A stretch of DNA of 64,000 bases, taken from positions 164,324-228,323 of the forward strand of contig NZ_ALJL01000022.1 in NCBI RefSeq assembly GCF_000287675.1. The letters are read 5' to 3'. The translations under genes were made by a program, and so were the position numbers. This document shows, piece by piece, positions 8,181-17,479 of the stretch (position 1 is its first letter; every line of letters begins with the position of its first letter). The notes under the pieces were generated by a model. It did not search any database. It was not told the DNA's origin and saw only the letters and a list, made by a program, of their open reading frames with translations. The DNA comes from Lachnoanaerobaculum sp. ICM7. GTDB taxonomy: Bacteria; Bacillota; Clostridia; Lachnospirales; Lachnospiraceae.

Positions 8181-9389
8181 ATGAGCAAAATTTTAAAATT
8201 GGCATATGGCGTGGAGAAGTCGGAAGGCTTTAATTACAGACTTGCCATGGAGGAAGCATCCAGGTGTCTTCTATGTGAAGATGCACCTTGTTCTAAGGGC
8301 TGTCCGGCAGGTACAGACCCGGCTAAGTTCATTCGCTCACTGAGATTTAAGAACATAAAAGGTGCTGCAGAGACAATAAGAGAAAACAATCCTTTAGGTG
8401 GTTCATGTGCCTGGGTATGTCCTTATGACAGAATGTGTGAAGAAGAATGTAGTAGATGTGGAATAGACAAGCCTATACAGATTGGTAAAATACAAAGATA
8501 TCTTGTTGAAGAAGAACAGGCTATATCGGCAAAGTTTGTCAGTGCCGGAGAAAAGATCGGAAAGAAGGTAGCGCTGATAGGTGCCGGACCTGCATCACTT
8601 GCTTGTGCAAGAGAGCTCGCACTTGCAGGAGTGGATACAACAATTTTTGAAAAGCAGGCTAAGGCAGGTGGAGTTTTGAGATATGGAATCACACCTACAA
8701 GACTTCCTGACCGTGTTGTGGATTTTGATATAGAACTTATAAAAGAGTTGGGAGTAAAGTTTGAATTCGGTAAGGAAATCAAATTTGAAGATATTCCTAA
8801 ACTTAAGAGTGAGTATGACGCCGTATTTGTCGGAGTCGGTCTTTGGGATTCAAAGAAAGTAGATATAGAAGGTAGTAATCTTAAGGGCGTTGAGTCGGCA
8901 ATCGAGTTTTTGTTTAAAGCTAGAACAGGTGAGATTAAAGAACTTCCGGAGAGAGTAATTGTAATCGGAGGCGGTGATGTAGCAATGGATTGTGCTACAA
9001 CCGCAAGACAATTGGGGGCTGAAAAAACCTGTATCTGCTATAGAAGAACTATAGAAGAGGCACCTGCAAATATTGAAGAGATTTCTTTTGTAAGAGAGAT
9101 GGGAATTCCTATTTATACCGGATTTGCTCCTGAAAAGATCTGTGGAGAAAACAATCAGGTAAGAGCTCTTGTTGCAAAGGGAATGAAGGATGATAATGAG
9201 ATGACACTTAAGGCGGATATGGTCGTATTTGCAATAGGACAGGATCAGGTTGAAGACTACAAGAGTTTTGTTGCAGGTGATGGAGTATTTGCCGGTGGTG
9301 ATGCATTACATGGTGTCGGTATAACAGTGGTAGAGTCTGTTCATGAAGGAAAAGAAGCGGCTTACCAGATATTAGATTATATAAGGTGA
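8181..9389 (+). CDS. preT: NAD-dependent dihydropyrimidine dehydrogenase, flavin subunit PreT
   Basis: PreT moves electrons between NADH and the uracil-reducing subunit PreA. The N-terminal about 110 residues hold two Fe-S cysteine sets ([36 protein letters not shown]) like the GltD/DPYD N-domain. Then come the FAD site ([20 protein letters not shown]), the ILRYGIT-like [13 protein letters not shown] segment, the NAD site ([20 protein letters not shown]) and the closing [19 protein letters not shown]. Length 402 fits E. coli PreT. preA starts 10 bases later. In this setting it should supply electrons to reduce uracil to dihydrouracil. Confidence 0.93.
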   Translation: MSKILKLAYGVEKSEGFNYRLAMEEASRCLLCEDAPCSKGCPAGTDPAKFIRSLRFKNIKGAAETIRENNPLGGSCAWVCPYDRMCEEECSRCGIDKPIQIGKIQRYLVEEEQAISAKFVSAGEKIGKKVALIGAGPASLACARELALAGVDTTIFEKQAKAGGVLRYGITPTRLPDRVVDFDIELIKELGVKFEFGKEIKFEDIPKLKSEYDAVFVGVGLWDSKKVDIEGSNLKGVESAIEFLFKARTGEIKELPERVIVIGGGDVAMDCATTARQLGAEKTCICYRRTIEEAPANIEEISFVREMGIPIYTGFAPEKICGENNQVRALVAKGMKDDNEMTLKADMVVFAIGQDQVEDYKSFVAGDGVFAGGDALHGVGITVVESVHEGKEAAYQILDYIR

Positions 9390-9399
9390 GGAGATTAAT

Positions 9400-10662
9400 A
9401 TGGCTTTGAAAAAAGATTTATCAATAAATTTTTTAGGTGTTGATTGTGAGAATCCTTTTTTTCTATCTTCTTCACCTGTAGGCAGTAATTATGAGATGTG
9501 TGCCAAGGCACTGAGAGCCGGTTGGGGTGGTATTTTTTATAAAACAATAAGTGTTTTTATACCAAATGAATGTTCTCCAAGATTTGATATAGCTTCAAAA
9601 GAGGGAACGCCTTGGACCGGATTTAAGAATATGGAGATGACTTCAGACAAGCCGAATGAAGTAAACTTTGAGTTTATCAGGCAATTAAAGAAGGACTTTC
9701 CGAATAAAGTGATAGTTTCAAGTATCATGGGCGCAAGCGATGATGAGTGGGCGGTACTTGCAAAAGAGTCTGAAAAGGCCGGAGCGGATATGATTGAATG
9801 TAATTTCTCATGTCCGCAGATGACTTCATCAACTATGGGTTCTGACGTAGGACAAAATCCTGATTTGGTAAAGCATTATTGTGAAGTTGCTTCTGCGAGT
9901 ACTAAGCTTCCGATAATAGCAAAGATGACACCAAATCTTGGAAATATGGAGATTCCTGCAAGAGCAGCTATAGAAGGCGGTGCAAAGGGAATAGCTGCAA
10001 TTAATACAGTAAAATCTATTACAAATCTTGATATAAACTTAAGAACAGGAATGCCTGTTGTAAACGGAAAATCTGCAATATCAGGATATTCCGGAGCAGC
10101 AGTAAAACCGATTGCACTAAGATTTATATCAGACTTAATGCATGATCCTATTGTAAGTAAAGTTCCTATAACCGGAATGGGCGGTATAGAAACCTGGAGA
10201 GATTGTCTTGAATTTTTGATGCTTGGTGCATCAAATCTTCAGGTAACAACTGCAGTAATGCAATATGGATATAGAATTGTTGAAGATATGATAAGCGGTA
10301 TATCACATTATATGAATGATTACGGAATCAATAAACTTCAGGATATAGTGGGTACTGCTGTAGGAAATATTGTTGGTGCTGATGATTTGGATAGATCATA
10401 TAAGATACTGGTTCAGATCGATAAAGAAAAATGTGTCGGATGTGGAAGATGCTATGTATCATGCTTTGATGCGGCTCACCAGGCTATTGAATATGACTAT
10501 GCAAGCAGAGTTCCGACAATAAATGAAGATAAATGTGTAGGATGTCATCTTTGCTTAAATGTTTGTCCGGTAATGCAATGTATAACACCGGGTAAACTTG
10601 TATATAAGAATAAGAATGATAATCATACAATTAATTTAAAGGAAAGTAATAGTTATCTATAA
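9400..10662 (+). CDS. preA: NAD-dependent dihydropyrimidine dehydrogenase, catalytic subunit PreA
   Basis: FMN enzyme that interconverts uracil/thymine and their 5,6-dihydro forms. An N-terminal TIM barrel of the dihydroorotate dehydrogenase type (about 1-330) shows [13 protein letters not shown], the substrate loop ECNFSCPQM with the catalytic-loop Cys region, and [19 protein letters not shown] (FMN phosphate). Two 4Fe-4S ferredoxin motifs close the protein from about residue 345: [17 protein letters not shown] and [14 protein letters not shown]. Length 420 fits. A separate PreT/PreA pair is the bacterial arrangement, unlike the fused animal enzyme. Confidence 0.94.
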   Translation: MALKKDLSINFLGVDCENPFFLSSSPVGSNYEMCAKALRAGWGGIFYKTISVFIPNECSPRFDIASKEGTPWTGFKNMEMTSDKPNEVNFEFIRQLKKDFPNKVIVSSIMGASDDEWAVLAKESEKAGADMIECNFSCPQMTSSTMGSDVGQNPDLVKHYCEVASASTKLPIIAKMTPNLGNMEIPARAAIEGGAKGIAAINTVKSITNLDINLRTGMPVVNGKSAISGYSGAAVKPIALRFISDLMHDPIVSKVPITGMGGIETWRDCLEFLMLGASNLQVTTAVMQYGYRIVEDMISGISHYMNDYGINKLQDIVGTAVGNIVGADDLDRSYKILVQIDKEKCVGCGRCYVSCFDAAHQAIEYDYASRVPTINEDKCVGCHLCLNVCPVMQCITPGKLVYKNKNDNHTINLKESNSYL

Positions 10663-10682
10663 TATATCAGGGGGGTTGATTT

Positions 10683-12053
10683 ATGTTAGATTTAATTATT
10701 AAAGGTGGTGTGGTAGTTACAGCAACAGATATGTTCCCATGTGATGTGGGTGTAAAAGACGGTAAGATTGTTGAGATGGGAATGAATCTTGATATGGATG
10801 CAAAGGAAGTAGTGGATGCTACGGGAAAGCTTGTACTTCCGGGAGCATTGGATGTGCATACTCATCTTGCTATGCCTTTTGGAGGAACAATATCTGCCGA
10901 CAGTTACCTTTCAGGTACCAGAGCCGCAGCCTGTGGAGGTGTTACTACAATATTTGACTATCCGGTTCAGAGAAAAGGCGGCACCATTATGGATTTGGTA
11001 AATTCCAAAAAAGCCATACTTGAAAAAGAAGCGTGTGTGGACTGGGCATCTCATTGTATAATTACAGACTTTAATGACGGTCAGATACTTGAAGAGATGG
11101 AAGAAGCCGTTAAAGAAGGTATTACTTCTTACAAATGCTTCATGGTATACAAAAAAGCCGGAATGATGGTAGATGACGGAATGTTTGCGACTTTACTTCT
11201 TAGAGCAAAGGAACTTGGAGCATTGGTAAATGTTCATGCAGAGAATTCCGATATGATAGATTATTTTGAGGCTAAGTTCAAAAAAGAAGGAAACTTAAGT
11301 CCTTGGTATCACTATCTGGCACGTCAGGAGTTTGTTGAAGCTGAAGCCGACAGAAGAGCTCTGCATTGGTGTAAGCATTTGGATGCACCGCTCTACATTG
11401 TTCATATGGCTGACAAGGAAGGCCTTGAGGCATGTATAGAGGGCAAGAAAGAGGGAGTACCTATTTATGTGGAGACCTGCCCACAGTATCTTGAGTTCAC
11501 ATGTGAGGTATATAAGAGAGAGGACGGAAGAAACTTTGTCTGCTCACCTCCAATAAAGGGAGAGGAAAGCAGACAGGCTCTTTGGGAAGCTATAAAGAAA
11601 AATCAGATTGATGTTGTTGCAACAGATCACTGTCCGTTCCAAAGTTATGAAAAAGATTGGGGAATTGACGACTTTACAAAGATCCCAAACGGATGTGCGG
11701 GCCTTGAAAACATGTATCCATATATGCTTGATGCCGCTAACTCCGGTAAAATTACTTTTTCACAGGCTGTTGCTCTTTGCTCAACAAATCCGGCAAGAAT
11801 TTTCGGATGTGAAAAGAAAGGCGGAGTCAGAGTAGGAAATGATGCGGATATAGTTATTTATGACAGGGATAAGGATTTTACAATAAGTGTAAATAATATG
11901 CATTCCGACTATGACCACACAATATGGGAAGGTAAGAAACTTCATGGATATCCTGTAAAGACATTCCTTAGAGGACAGCTTGTCTATGACAACGGAGATT
12001 TTGTAGGAAAGCCCGGAATGGGTAGATTCGTAAAGAGAGTACCTAGAAGTTAA
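10683..12053 (+). CDS. hydA: Dihydropyrimidinase (D-hydantoinase)
   Basis: Binuclear-metal amidohydrolase that opens dihydrouracil to N-carbamoyl-beta-alanine, or hydantoins to carbamoyl amino acids. Metal ligands are visible: His59 and His61 (DVHTHL), the lysine to be carboxylated, Lys151 (GITSYKCFM), His185 (VNVHAEN), His241 (YIVHMAD) and Asp315 (VVATDHCPF). The 456-residue length is standard. A strong GGGGGT ribosome site precedes ATG 10683. Its place after preTA favours dihydropyrimidine as substrate; the symbol is a family label. Confidence 0.92.
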   Translation: MLDLIIKGGVVVTATDMFPCDVGVKDGKIVEMGMNLDMDAKEVVDATGKLVLPGALDVHTHLAMPFGGTISADSYLSGTRAAACGGVTTIFDYPVQRKGGTIMDLVNSKKAILEKEACVDWASHCIITDFNDGQILEEMEEAVKEGITSYKCFMVYKKAGMMVDDGMFATLLLRAKELGALVNVHAENSDMIDYFEAKFKKEGNLSPWYHYLARQEFVEAEADRRALHWCKHLDAPLYIVHMADKEGLEACIEGKKEGVPIYVETCPQYLEFTCEVYKREDGRNFVCSPPIKGEESRQALWEAIKKNQIDVVATDHCPFQSYEKDWGIDDFTKIPNGCAGLENMYPYMLDAANSGKITFSQAVALCSTNPARIFGCEKKGGVRVGNDADIVIYDRDKDFTISVNNMHSDYDHTIWEGKKLHGYPVKTFLRGQLVYDNGDFVGKPGMGRFVKRVPRS

Positions 12054-12072
12054 AGTATTAATGATTGTATTT

Positions 12073-12107
12073 TACTGTCACTGCTTTATATATAGGTAGT
12101 GGCAGTA
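12073..12107 (+). repeat. Intercistronic hairpin between hydA and the amidase gene
   Basis: TACTGTCACTGC (12073-12084) pairs with GTAGTGGCAGTA (12096-12107) with two G-T pairs. No T run follows, so it looks like an mRNA-stabilising or attenuating hairpin inside the operon rather than a terminator. Confidence 0.6.
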
Positions 12108-12146
12108 TGAATTTATGAAGAATATATTGTTTTAATAGGGGGTAAT

Positions 12147-13403
12147 ATGTATAAGTGTAGCGAAGATAGAATGGCGGATAAGATTAAAACCATGAGTCAG
12201 TTTGGTGATGCAGGACATGGAGGTATCACAAGATATTCTCTTTCAAAAGAAAATCTTATGGCAAGAGCTGAATTCAAGAAAAGAATGGAAGCTATCGGTG
12301 CAAAGATTAAGACCGATGATATGGCAAATATGTATGCAACATTAGAGGGTAGTGATCCTACACTTCCTGCAATTGTTATGGCTTCACATTCAGATTCAGT
12401 AAGAAATGGTGGAAACTATGACGGTATCTTAGGTGTAATGGGAGCTATGGAAGTTTTGGAAACTGTTGCAGAGCAAAAGATACCTCATAAGCACAATCTC
12501 GTAGCAATGATTTGGACAAATGAGGAAGGATCTTTATATCCACCTGCTATGATGTCATCAGGAGTTATCTGTAATGATTACTTACCTGAAGAGATTGGAA
12601 AGAAATTTAAGCATGAGGATATGCTTGCATCAACTTCAGTCCTTGATAAGAATAAGACATTTAAAGAGGCTCTTGAAGCAAGCGGCTATAAGGGAGATGT
12701 AGCAAACAGATTAAATCCTAAGGATTATAAGGCAATGTTCGAGCTTCATATTGAGCAGGGACCTATCCTTGAGGCTGCAAAGAATGATATCGGAATAGTT
12801 ACCTGTGTTCTTGGAATGATAAACTACAGAATCAAAGCGTTCGGACAGTCAGATCATGCAGGAACAACTCCTATGCCATATAGAAAAGATGCATTATATG
12901 CAGCTGCAAAGCTTTTACAGTATCTTCATGATGAGCTTGATAAGCTTGATAAGGCACTAGTATATACCACAGGTGAGATAGTATGTCATCCAAATGTACA
13001 TACAGTTATTCCTGATTTTGTAGAGTTCTCGATTGATGCAAGACATGAGGATCCTAAGGTTATAGGGCAGGTTGTTGAAGTAATAAAGAATATGCCGAAG
13101 GAAATAGTAGGCTGTACTACAGGTTATGAGAGGGCATGGTCACGAGATACAGTTTACTATGATGAGGAGCTGGTAGGTTATGTAACAGAAGCTGTAAATG
13201 AGCTCGGATATTCAAATCAGAGAATTAACTCAGGTGCAGGACATGATGCACAGTTTGTAAGCTATATGATGCCTACTACAATGATATTTGTACCTTCAAA
13301 GGACGGACACTCACATTGCGAAGAGGAGTTTACACCGGTTGAGCAGTGTACAAAGGGTGCCAGTGTACTTTTGAATGCAGTATTGAAGTGTGATGCTCAA
13401 TAA
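12147..13403 (+). CDS. Zn-dependent hydantoinase/carbamoylase amidase, probable beta-ureidopropionase
   Basis: M20-type metallohydrolase of the N-carbamoyl-amino-acid amidohydrolase/allantoate amidohydrolase family. Ligands appear in order: His81 (ASHSDSV), Asp92 (NYDGILG), Glu126/127 (WTNEEGS), His201 (FELHIEQGP) and a C-terminal His in GHSHCEEEF; the dimerisation lid follows residue 210. Length 418. GGGGGT stands before ATG 12147. After a dihydropyrimidinase the expected reaction is N-carbamoyl-beta-alanine to beta-alanine, CO2 and NH3. Allantoate or L-carbamoylase activity cannot be excluded from motifs alone. Confidence 0.85.
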   Translation: MYKCSEDRMADKIKTMSQFGDAGHGGITRYSLSKENLMARAEFKKRMEAIGAKIKTDDMANMYATLEGSDPTLPAIVMASHSDSVRNGGNYDGILGVMGAMEVLETVAEQKIPHKHNLVAMIWTNEEGSLYPPAMMSSGVICNDYLPEEIGKKFKHEDMLASTSVLDKNKTFKEALEASGYKGDVANRLNPKDYKAMFELHIEQGPILEAAKNDIGIVTCVLGMINYRIKAFGQSDHAGTTPMPYRKDALYAAAKLLQYLHDELDKLDKALVYTTGEIVCHPNVHTVIPDFVEFSIDARHEDPKVIGQVVEVIKNMPKEIVGCTTGYERAWSRDTVYYDEELVGYVTEAVNELGYSNQRINSGAGHDAQFVSYMMPTTMIFVPSKDGHSHCEEEFTPVEQCTKGASVLLNAVLKCDAQ

Positions 13404-13416
13404 TATGATTTAAGTG

Positions 13417-13441
13417 TTGGGGTCAAATATTTTGGCCCCAA
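13417..13441 (+). repeat. Intercistronic hairpin after the amidase gene
   Basis: TTGGGGTCAAA (13417-13427) pairs with TTTGGCCCCAA (13431-13441), loop TAT, one wobble pair. It lacks a T run. It divides the pyrimidine-opening genes from the acyl-CoA genes and could tune the relative amounts of the two halves. Confidence 0.65.
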
Positions 13442-13466
13442 TATTACAGTAGAACAGAGGTGTGAA

Positions 13467-13922
13467 ATGAGTGTTAGAAAAGTAGCGGAATTAAATTACA
13501 ATATGACAACTGCCGATGCAAACAATGTAGACGGAAAAATACCGTTTGGAAGACAGTTTGATTTTATCGGTGATGTTGAAACAGAGTTGATGATATTAAA
13601 TGACGGTGATGAATCTTTGTGCCTTGGATATACAGATGTTGAACTGTATGAAGATGCGTATGTAGGTGATCAACTTAATTTTAGAGCAGAGATGCTAAAG
13701 GTGGGAAATACATCAAGAACCTGTAGAATAAGTACATATAAGGTTGCAACACCTGCTTACAGAATGGGTATCAAAGATGCAAATCCCGGAGATATGTATT
13801 ATTTTGATCCTCCAAAATTGATTACTGAAGGTACTGTAGTACTTGTAGTAAAGAAAGAATTACAACGTGGAAATCAGCCAAGTGGTGAAGTTATTGATCC
13901 TTGGAGAGAACTTGAGCTTTAA
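13467..13922 (+). CDS. Hotdog-fold beta-aminoacyl-CoA ammonia-lyase-like protein (chain A)
   Basis: A 151-residue paralogue of the lysine-pathway ammonia lyase Kal (54206 in this window) and of clostridial beta-alanyl-CoA ammonia-lyase. It keeps GDVETEL (35-41), NDGDESL (45-51), GYTDVEL and KVGNTSR (78-84), nearly identical to Kal. It has lost the other Kal motif, [11 protein letters not shown], which is replaced by a segment around NNVDGKIPFGRQ (19-30). The next gene shows the reverse pattern. The predicted role is removal of ammonia from beta-alanyl-CoA to give acryloyl-CoA, as half of a mixed complex with the neighbour; this is inference. Confidence 0.75.
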   Translation: MSVRKVAELNYNMTTADANNVDGKIPFGRQFDFIGDVETELMILNDGDESLCLGYTDVELYEDAYVGDQLNFRAEMLKVGNTSRTCRISTYKVATPAYRMGIKDANPGDMYYFDPPKLITEGTVVLVVKKELQRGNQPSGEVIDPWRELEL

Positions 13923-13933
13923 TAGGGGGTATT

Positions 13934-15502
13934 ATGAGTACTGAAGTTACATTAAGATATAGAATGTCCGATAGAGATGTTTTCTACGGTGGAGGAGTTG
14001 TAAACGGAGCCAGATCCATTACTTTGATGGAAGATACCGCAAACAGATTGATGACCAAGGTTTATGGAAATCAGAGCAGATGTGCAAAGGTAAGAAAAGT
14101 AAGATTGTTTGTGCCATGTTTTGCCGGAGATTATATGGAGTATAAGGCGAGACTTTTGGGTGAAGAAAACGGAAGAGCAATTATAGAAGTACGTTCTTTT
14201 AAGGTTGCGGTTATCCCTGAGGAGCCTGAGTTTGAAAGCTCTATAGATGTTTTGGAAGATCCTCCTCTTTCAACCGTATGTATTTTTGAATATATTATTC
14301 CGGAAAAAAAGGAGAAAAAGAAGGCAAAAGCGCTTGAGGGGTTGAAAGTTCTTGACCTTACACATGCATATAACGGTCCTTTCTGTACCGCACTTTTAGC
14401 AGACAACGGTGCTGAGGTTATAAAGATAGAGCCTCTTACAGGTGATCAGTCAAGATATTGGCCTCCAATGGATGACAATAGCGGTGAGAGCGGATTTTAT
14501 GCATTTATAAACAGAAATAAAAAAGGAGTTACTCTTAACTTAAAGACTGAAAAAGGAAGAGAGATTTTCTATGACCTTGTCAGAGAGGCTGATGTGGTGG
14601 TAGAAAACTTCAGAGTTGGAGTAACAAAGAAATTACAAGTTGACTATGAGACATTAAAGAAGATAAATCCAAGAATAATTTATGCTTCAGGTAGCGGTTT
14701 CGGACAGTATGGACCTTTCTCAAACAGACCGTGCTATGATATCGTTGCACAGGCTCTGGGCGGTATGATAAATCTTACAGGTTATACAGATGCTCCTCCT
14801 GTAAAATGCGGTGTATCGGTAGCCGATAATGTTACAGGAATTTATCTTTGCGTCGGTGTACTTATGGCTCTTTACAGAAGAAATGTAACCGGTGAAGGTC
14901 AGCAGGTAGATGTGGCTATGGCAGATACTATATTCACATTGCTTGAAAATGCAATAATCTATACAACCCTTAAGGGAATTATACCTCAGAGACAGGGAAA
15001 TATTGATGCTACAGTTTCACCATTCAATGTATATGAGGCAAAGGACGGATATATAGCACTTGGAGTAGGTACAGATAAGCTGTTTAAGGTATTCTGTGAT
15101 GTAATAGGCAGACCGGACCTTGTTACAAATGAAAAATTTGCAACCAATGATCTCAGAATTAAAAATTACAATGACGGTTTACATGAGATAATTGTGGATT
15201 GGGTAAAGCAAAGAGGTAAGGCGGAAGTAGAGAGTATGTTTGAAGAGGTAGGAATACCTTGCGGACAGATACTTGATATGAAGGAAGCGATAGAACATCC
15301 ACATTTCAAAGCAAGAGAGATGATGGTACATGTTGAGCATCCTACTATCGGTGATATGTATATACAGGGTTGTCCTATAAAACTTAGCGAAACACCGGGA
15401 AGCGTAGATGCTCCGGCACCGCTACTTGGACAACATAATAAAGAGGTTTACGGCTTTGATGATGAAACATTGAAACAATTAAAAGAAGAAGGCGTAATCT
15501 AG
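13934..15502 (+). CDS. Fusion: hotdog ammonia-lyase-like domain (chain B) + type III CoA-transferase
   Basis: Residues 1-122 are a second Kal-like hotdog domain that keeps YGGGVVNGAR (18-27) but has changed GDVATEL to EDTANRL and NDGDE to YGNQS. A Lys-rich linker (123-134, with PEKKEKKKAK) leads to a complete CaiB/BaiF-type class III CoA-transferase (135-522): LKVLDLTHAYNGPFCTALLA, GAEVIKIEPL, FRVGV, and the catalytic Asp269 in CYDIVAQALGG. The transferase would charge beta-alanine with CoA, most economically from propionyl-CoA, and hand beta-alanyl-CoA to the lyase. There is no frameshift, so the fusion appears natural. It lies 11 bases after chain A. Substrate assignment rests on context. 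Confidence 0.82.
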   Translation: MSTEVTLRYRMSDRDVFYGGGVVNGARSITLMEDTANRLMTKVYGNQSRCAKVRKVRLFVPCFAGDYMEYKARLLGEENGRAIIEVRSFKVAVIPEEPEFESSIDVLEDPPLSTVCIFEYIIPEKKEKKKAKALEGLKVLDLTHAYNGPFCTALLADNGAEVIKIEPLTGDQSRYWPPMDDNSGESGFYAFINRNKKGVTLNLKTEKGREIFYDLVREADVVVENFRVGVTKKLQVDYETLKKINPRIIYASGSGFGQYGPFSNRPCYDIVAQALGGMINLTGYTDAPPVKCGVSVADNVTGIYLCVGVLMALYRRNVTGEGQQVDVAMADTIFTLLENAIIYTTLKGIIPQRQGNIDATVSPFNVYEAKDGYIALGVGTDKLFKVFCDVIGRPDLVTNEKFATNDLRIKNYNDGLHEIIVDWVKQRGKAEVESMFEEVGIPCGQILDMKEAIEHPHFKAREMMVHVEHPTIGDMYIQGCPIKLSETPGSVDAPAPLLGQHNKEVYGFDDETLKQLKEEGVI

Positions 15503-15515
15503 TGGAGGAAAAGAA

Positions 15516-16658
15516 ATGGATTTTAATTTTTCCAAAGCACAGTTGATGCTGAGAAAAACTGTAGCCGACTTCAGTGAAAATGTGGTAAAACCAAGAGCTG
15601 AAGAAATAGATAGAAGCGGAAAGTTTCCAAAAGATTTATTTTTGGAGATGACCAAGATGGGATTAACCGGTATAGGAACTGAAGAAAAATATGGAGGAAG
15701 CGGAGGCAGCGATATCGAAAAGATAATTGCTGTGGAAGAAATAGCGAAATACTGCGGTTCTACTGCAGCTACACTTTCAATACATACTATATTTGCTTCA
15801 GTAATCGGAAAATTCGGTACTGAAGAACAAAAGCAAAAATATTTGCCGGTAGTATGTTCAGGAGGCGAGTTGGGGGCATTTGCCCTCACCGAGCCAAATG
15901 CCGGATCTGATGCCGGAAGTGCAAGGACAACCGCTATATTTGATGAGAGTAAACAAGAGTATGTTCTAAATGGTACAAAATGCTTTATAACAGGTGGAGG
16001 ATTGGCAAAGTATGTATTGGTATTTGCTCTTACATCACCTGAATTAAAGACCAAGGGACTTAGTTGTATACTCGTGGAGCGTGGAACTCCGGGATTTTCA
16101 ATAGGTAAGATAGAAGATAAGATGGGACTTCACGGATCCGAGACAGCGGAGCTTATATTTGATAATTGCAGGGTACCTAAGGATAATCTTATAGGACCGC
16201 TCGGTAAGGGATTTAAAATTGCAATGACTGCACTTGACGGTGCAAGAATAGGAATTGCGGCACAGGCTGTTGGAATTGCGGCAGGTGCATTGGATGAAAG
16301 CATAAAGTACACAAAAGAAAGAGTACAATTTGGCAGACCTATTTCCTCATTGCAGGGCTTACAATGGTATATTGCGGAGATGGCTACAAAGGTTGAGTGT
16401 GCAAGATGGATGACATATAGAGCGGCAAGCCTTAAAGTAAGCGGTATGCCGTATACAAAAGAGGCTGCTATTGCAAAGTTTAATGCATCAAAGGTGGCTG
16501 TTGAAGTAACAGATAAGGCGTTACAGATACATGGAGGATATGGATATATGAGAGACTATCCATTAGAGAGAATGTATCGAGATGCAAAAATAACGGAAAT
16601 ATATGAAGGTACTTCAGAGATTCACAAGGTTGTTATAGCCAGAGAAGTGCTGAAATAG
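15516..16658 (+). CDS. Acyl-CoA dehydrogenase, probable acryloyl-CoA reductase catalytic subunit
   Basis: FAD acyl-CoA dehydrogenase of 380 residues. Visible are the FAD/substrate segments FALTEPNAGSDAGSART and CFITGGGLAKYVLVFA, VQFGRPISSLQG, QIHGGYGYMRDYPLERMYRD, and the catalytic base Glu364 in EIYEGTSEIHK. Directly followed by etfB and etfA, as in Bcd-Etf and in the acryloyl-CoA reductase of Clostridium propionicum. In this operon the expected reaction is acryloyl-CoA plus NADH to propionyl-CoA. Butyryl-CoA dehydrogenase activity (crotonyl-CoA, which the lysine pathway produces) is the main alternative. Confidence 0.87.
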   Translation: MDFNFSKAQLMLRKTVADFSENVVKPRAEEIDRSGKFPKDLFLEMTKMGLTGIGTEEKYGGSGGSDIEKIIAVEEIAKYCGSTAATLSIHTIFASVIGKFGTEEQKQKYLPVVCSGGELGAFALTEPNAGSDAGSARTTAIFDESKQEYVLNGTKCFITGGGLAKYVLVFALTSPELKTKGLSCILVERGTPGFSIGKIEDKMGLHGSETAELIFDNCRVPKDNLIGPLGKGFKIAMTALDGARIGIAAQAVGIAAGALDESIKYTKERVQFGRPISSLQGLQWYIAEMATKVECARWMTYRAASLKVSGMPYTKEAAIAKFNASKVAVEVTDKALQIHGGYGYMRDYPLERMYRDAKITEIYEGTSEIHKVVIAREVLK

Positions 16659-16666
16659 GGGGTAAT

Positions 16667-17479
16667 ATGAAGATCATTGTATGTATAAAGCAGGTGCCAA
16701 ATACAAGTGAAGTCAAAATCAACCCTGAAACAAAAACACTTATCAGAGACGGAGTGGAAAGTATAATAAATCCTGATGATAAGAATGCACTTGAGGCGGC
16801 ATTAAAAATAAAGGATGAAAAGGGTGCTAAGGTCGTTGTAGTAAGTATGGGACCTATGCAGGCAAAGGAAGCAATACTTGAAGCTCTTGCTATGGGAGCT
16901 GACAGCGCTTATCTTATAAGTGACAGAAAATTCGGTGGATCCGATACTTGGGCTACAGCAACCATTTTGGCGGCTGCTATAGAAAAAATAGGCGACTATG
17001 ATTTGATTATATGTGGCAGACAGGCTATAGACGGTGATACTGCTCAGGTTGGACCGGAGATAGCAGAGTTTCTTAATATACCACAGGTTACATATGCAAA
17101 GGAGTTGGAACTAAAAGACGGTGCGGTCAGAGTAAAAAGATTTTGTGAGTCAAAAGACTATGAATTTGAAGTAAAGCTTCCTGCTCTTATCACAGCTATT
17201 AAAGAACTTAACACTGCAAGATATCCAAGTGTGAAAGGAATCTTTAAAGCTTATGAGGGTGATGAAGAATTGGTGAAGATCCTTACCTTTGATGACTTGA
17301 ATGTGGATGAAACTCAGATAGGTATCAAAGGTTCTCCAACAAATGTACATCGTTCATTCGTGCCTGTAAAAGAAAAGCATAGTGAGTTTATAGAAGGAAA
17401 TACGGCCATGGAAAAAGCCAAACTTCTTTTGACAAAGCTATATGAGAATAAATTGATACAGTCCGGAGGTGCCAAGTAG
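16667..17479 (+). CDS. etfB: Electron transfer flavoprotein beta subunit
   Basis: 270-residue EtfB: starts MKIIVCIKQVPNTSEVKI, with NPDDKNALEAAL, VVSMGPMQAKEAILEALAMG, LIICGRQAIDGDTAQVGPEIAEFL and PALITAIKELNTARYPS. It binds AMP or a second flavin and with EtfA carries electrons from NADH to the acyl-CoA dehydrogenase encoded just upstream. Whether it is of the bifurcating type cannot be decided by eye. The stop overlaps the etfA start by one base. Confidence 0.94.
   Translation: MKIIVCIKQVPNTSEVKINPETKTLIRDGVESIINPDDKNALEAALKIKDEKGAKVVVVSMGPMQAKEAILEALAMGADSAYLISDRKFGGSDTWATATILAAAIEKIGDYDLIICGRQAIDGDTAQVGPEIAEFLNIPQVTYAKELELKDGAVRVKRFCESKDYEFEVKLPALITAIKELNTARYPSVKGIFKAYEGDEELVKILTFDDLNVDETQIGIKGSPTNVHRSFVPVKEKHSEFIEGNTAMEKAKLLLTKLYENKLIQSGGAK

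Noticed and set aside
14300..14345. Internal translation start in the fusion gene that would make a separate CoA-transferase
   Set aside because: AAGGAG occurs in the Lys-rich linker but no suitably spaced ATG/GTG follows, only a TTG preceded by GAGGGG; the single long frame is the simpler reading.
15479..16054. 191-codon open frame on the - strand
   Set aside because: Antisense to the start of the acyl-CoA dehydrogenase gene; no protein family features.
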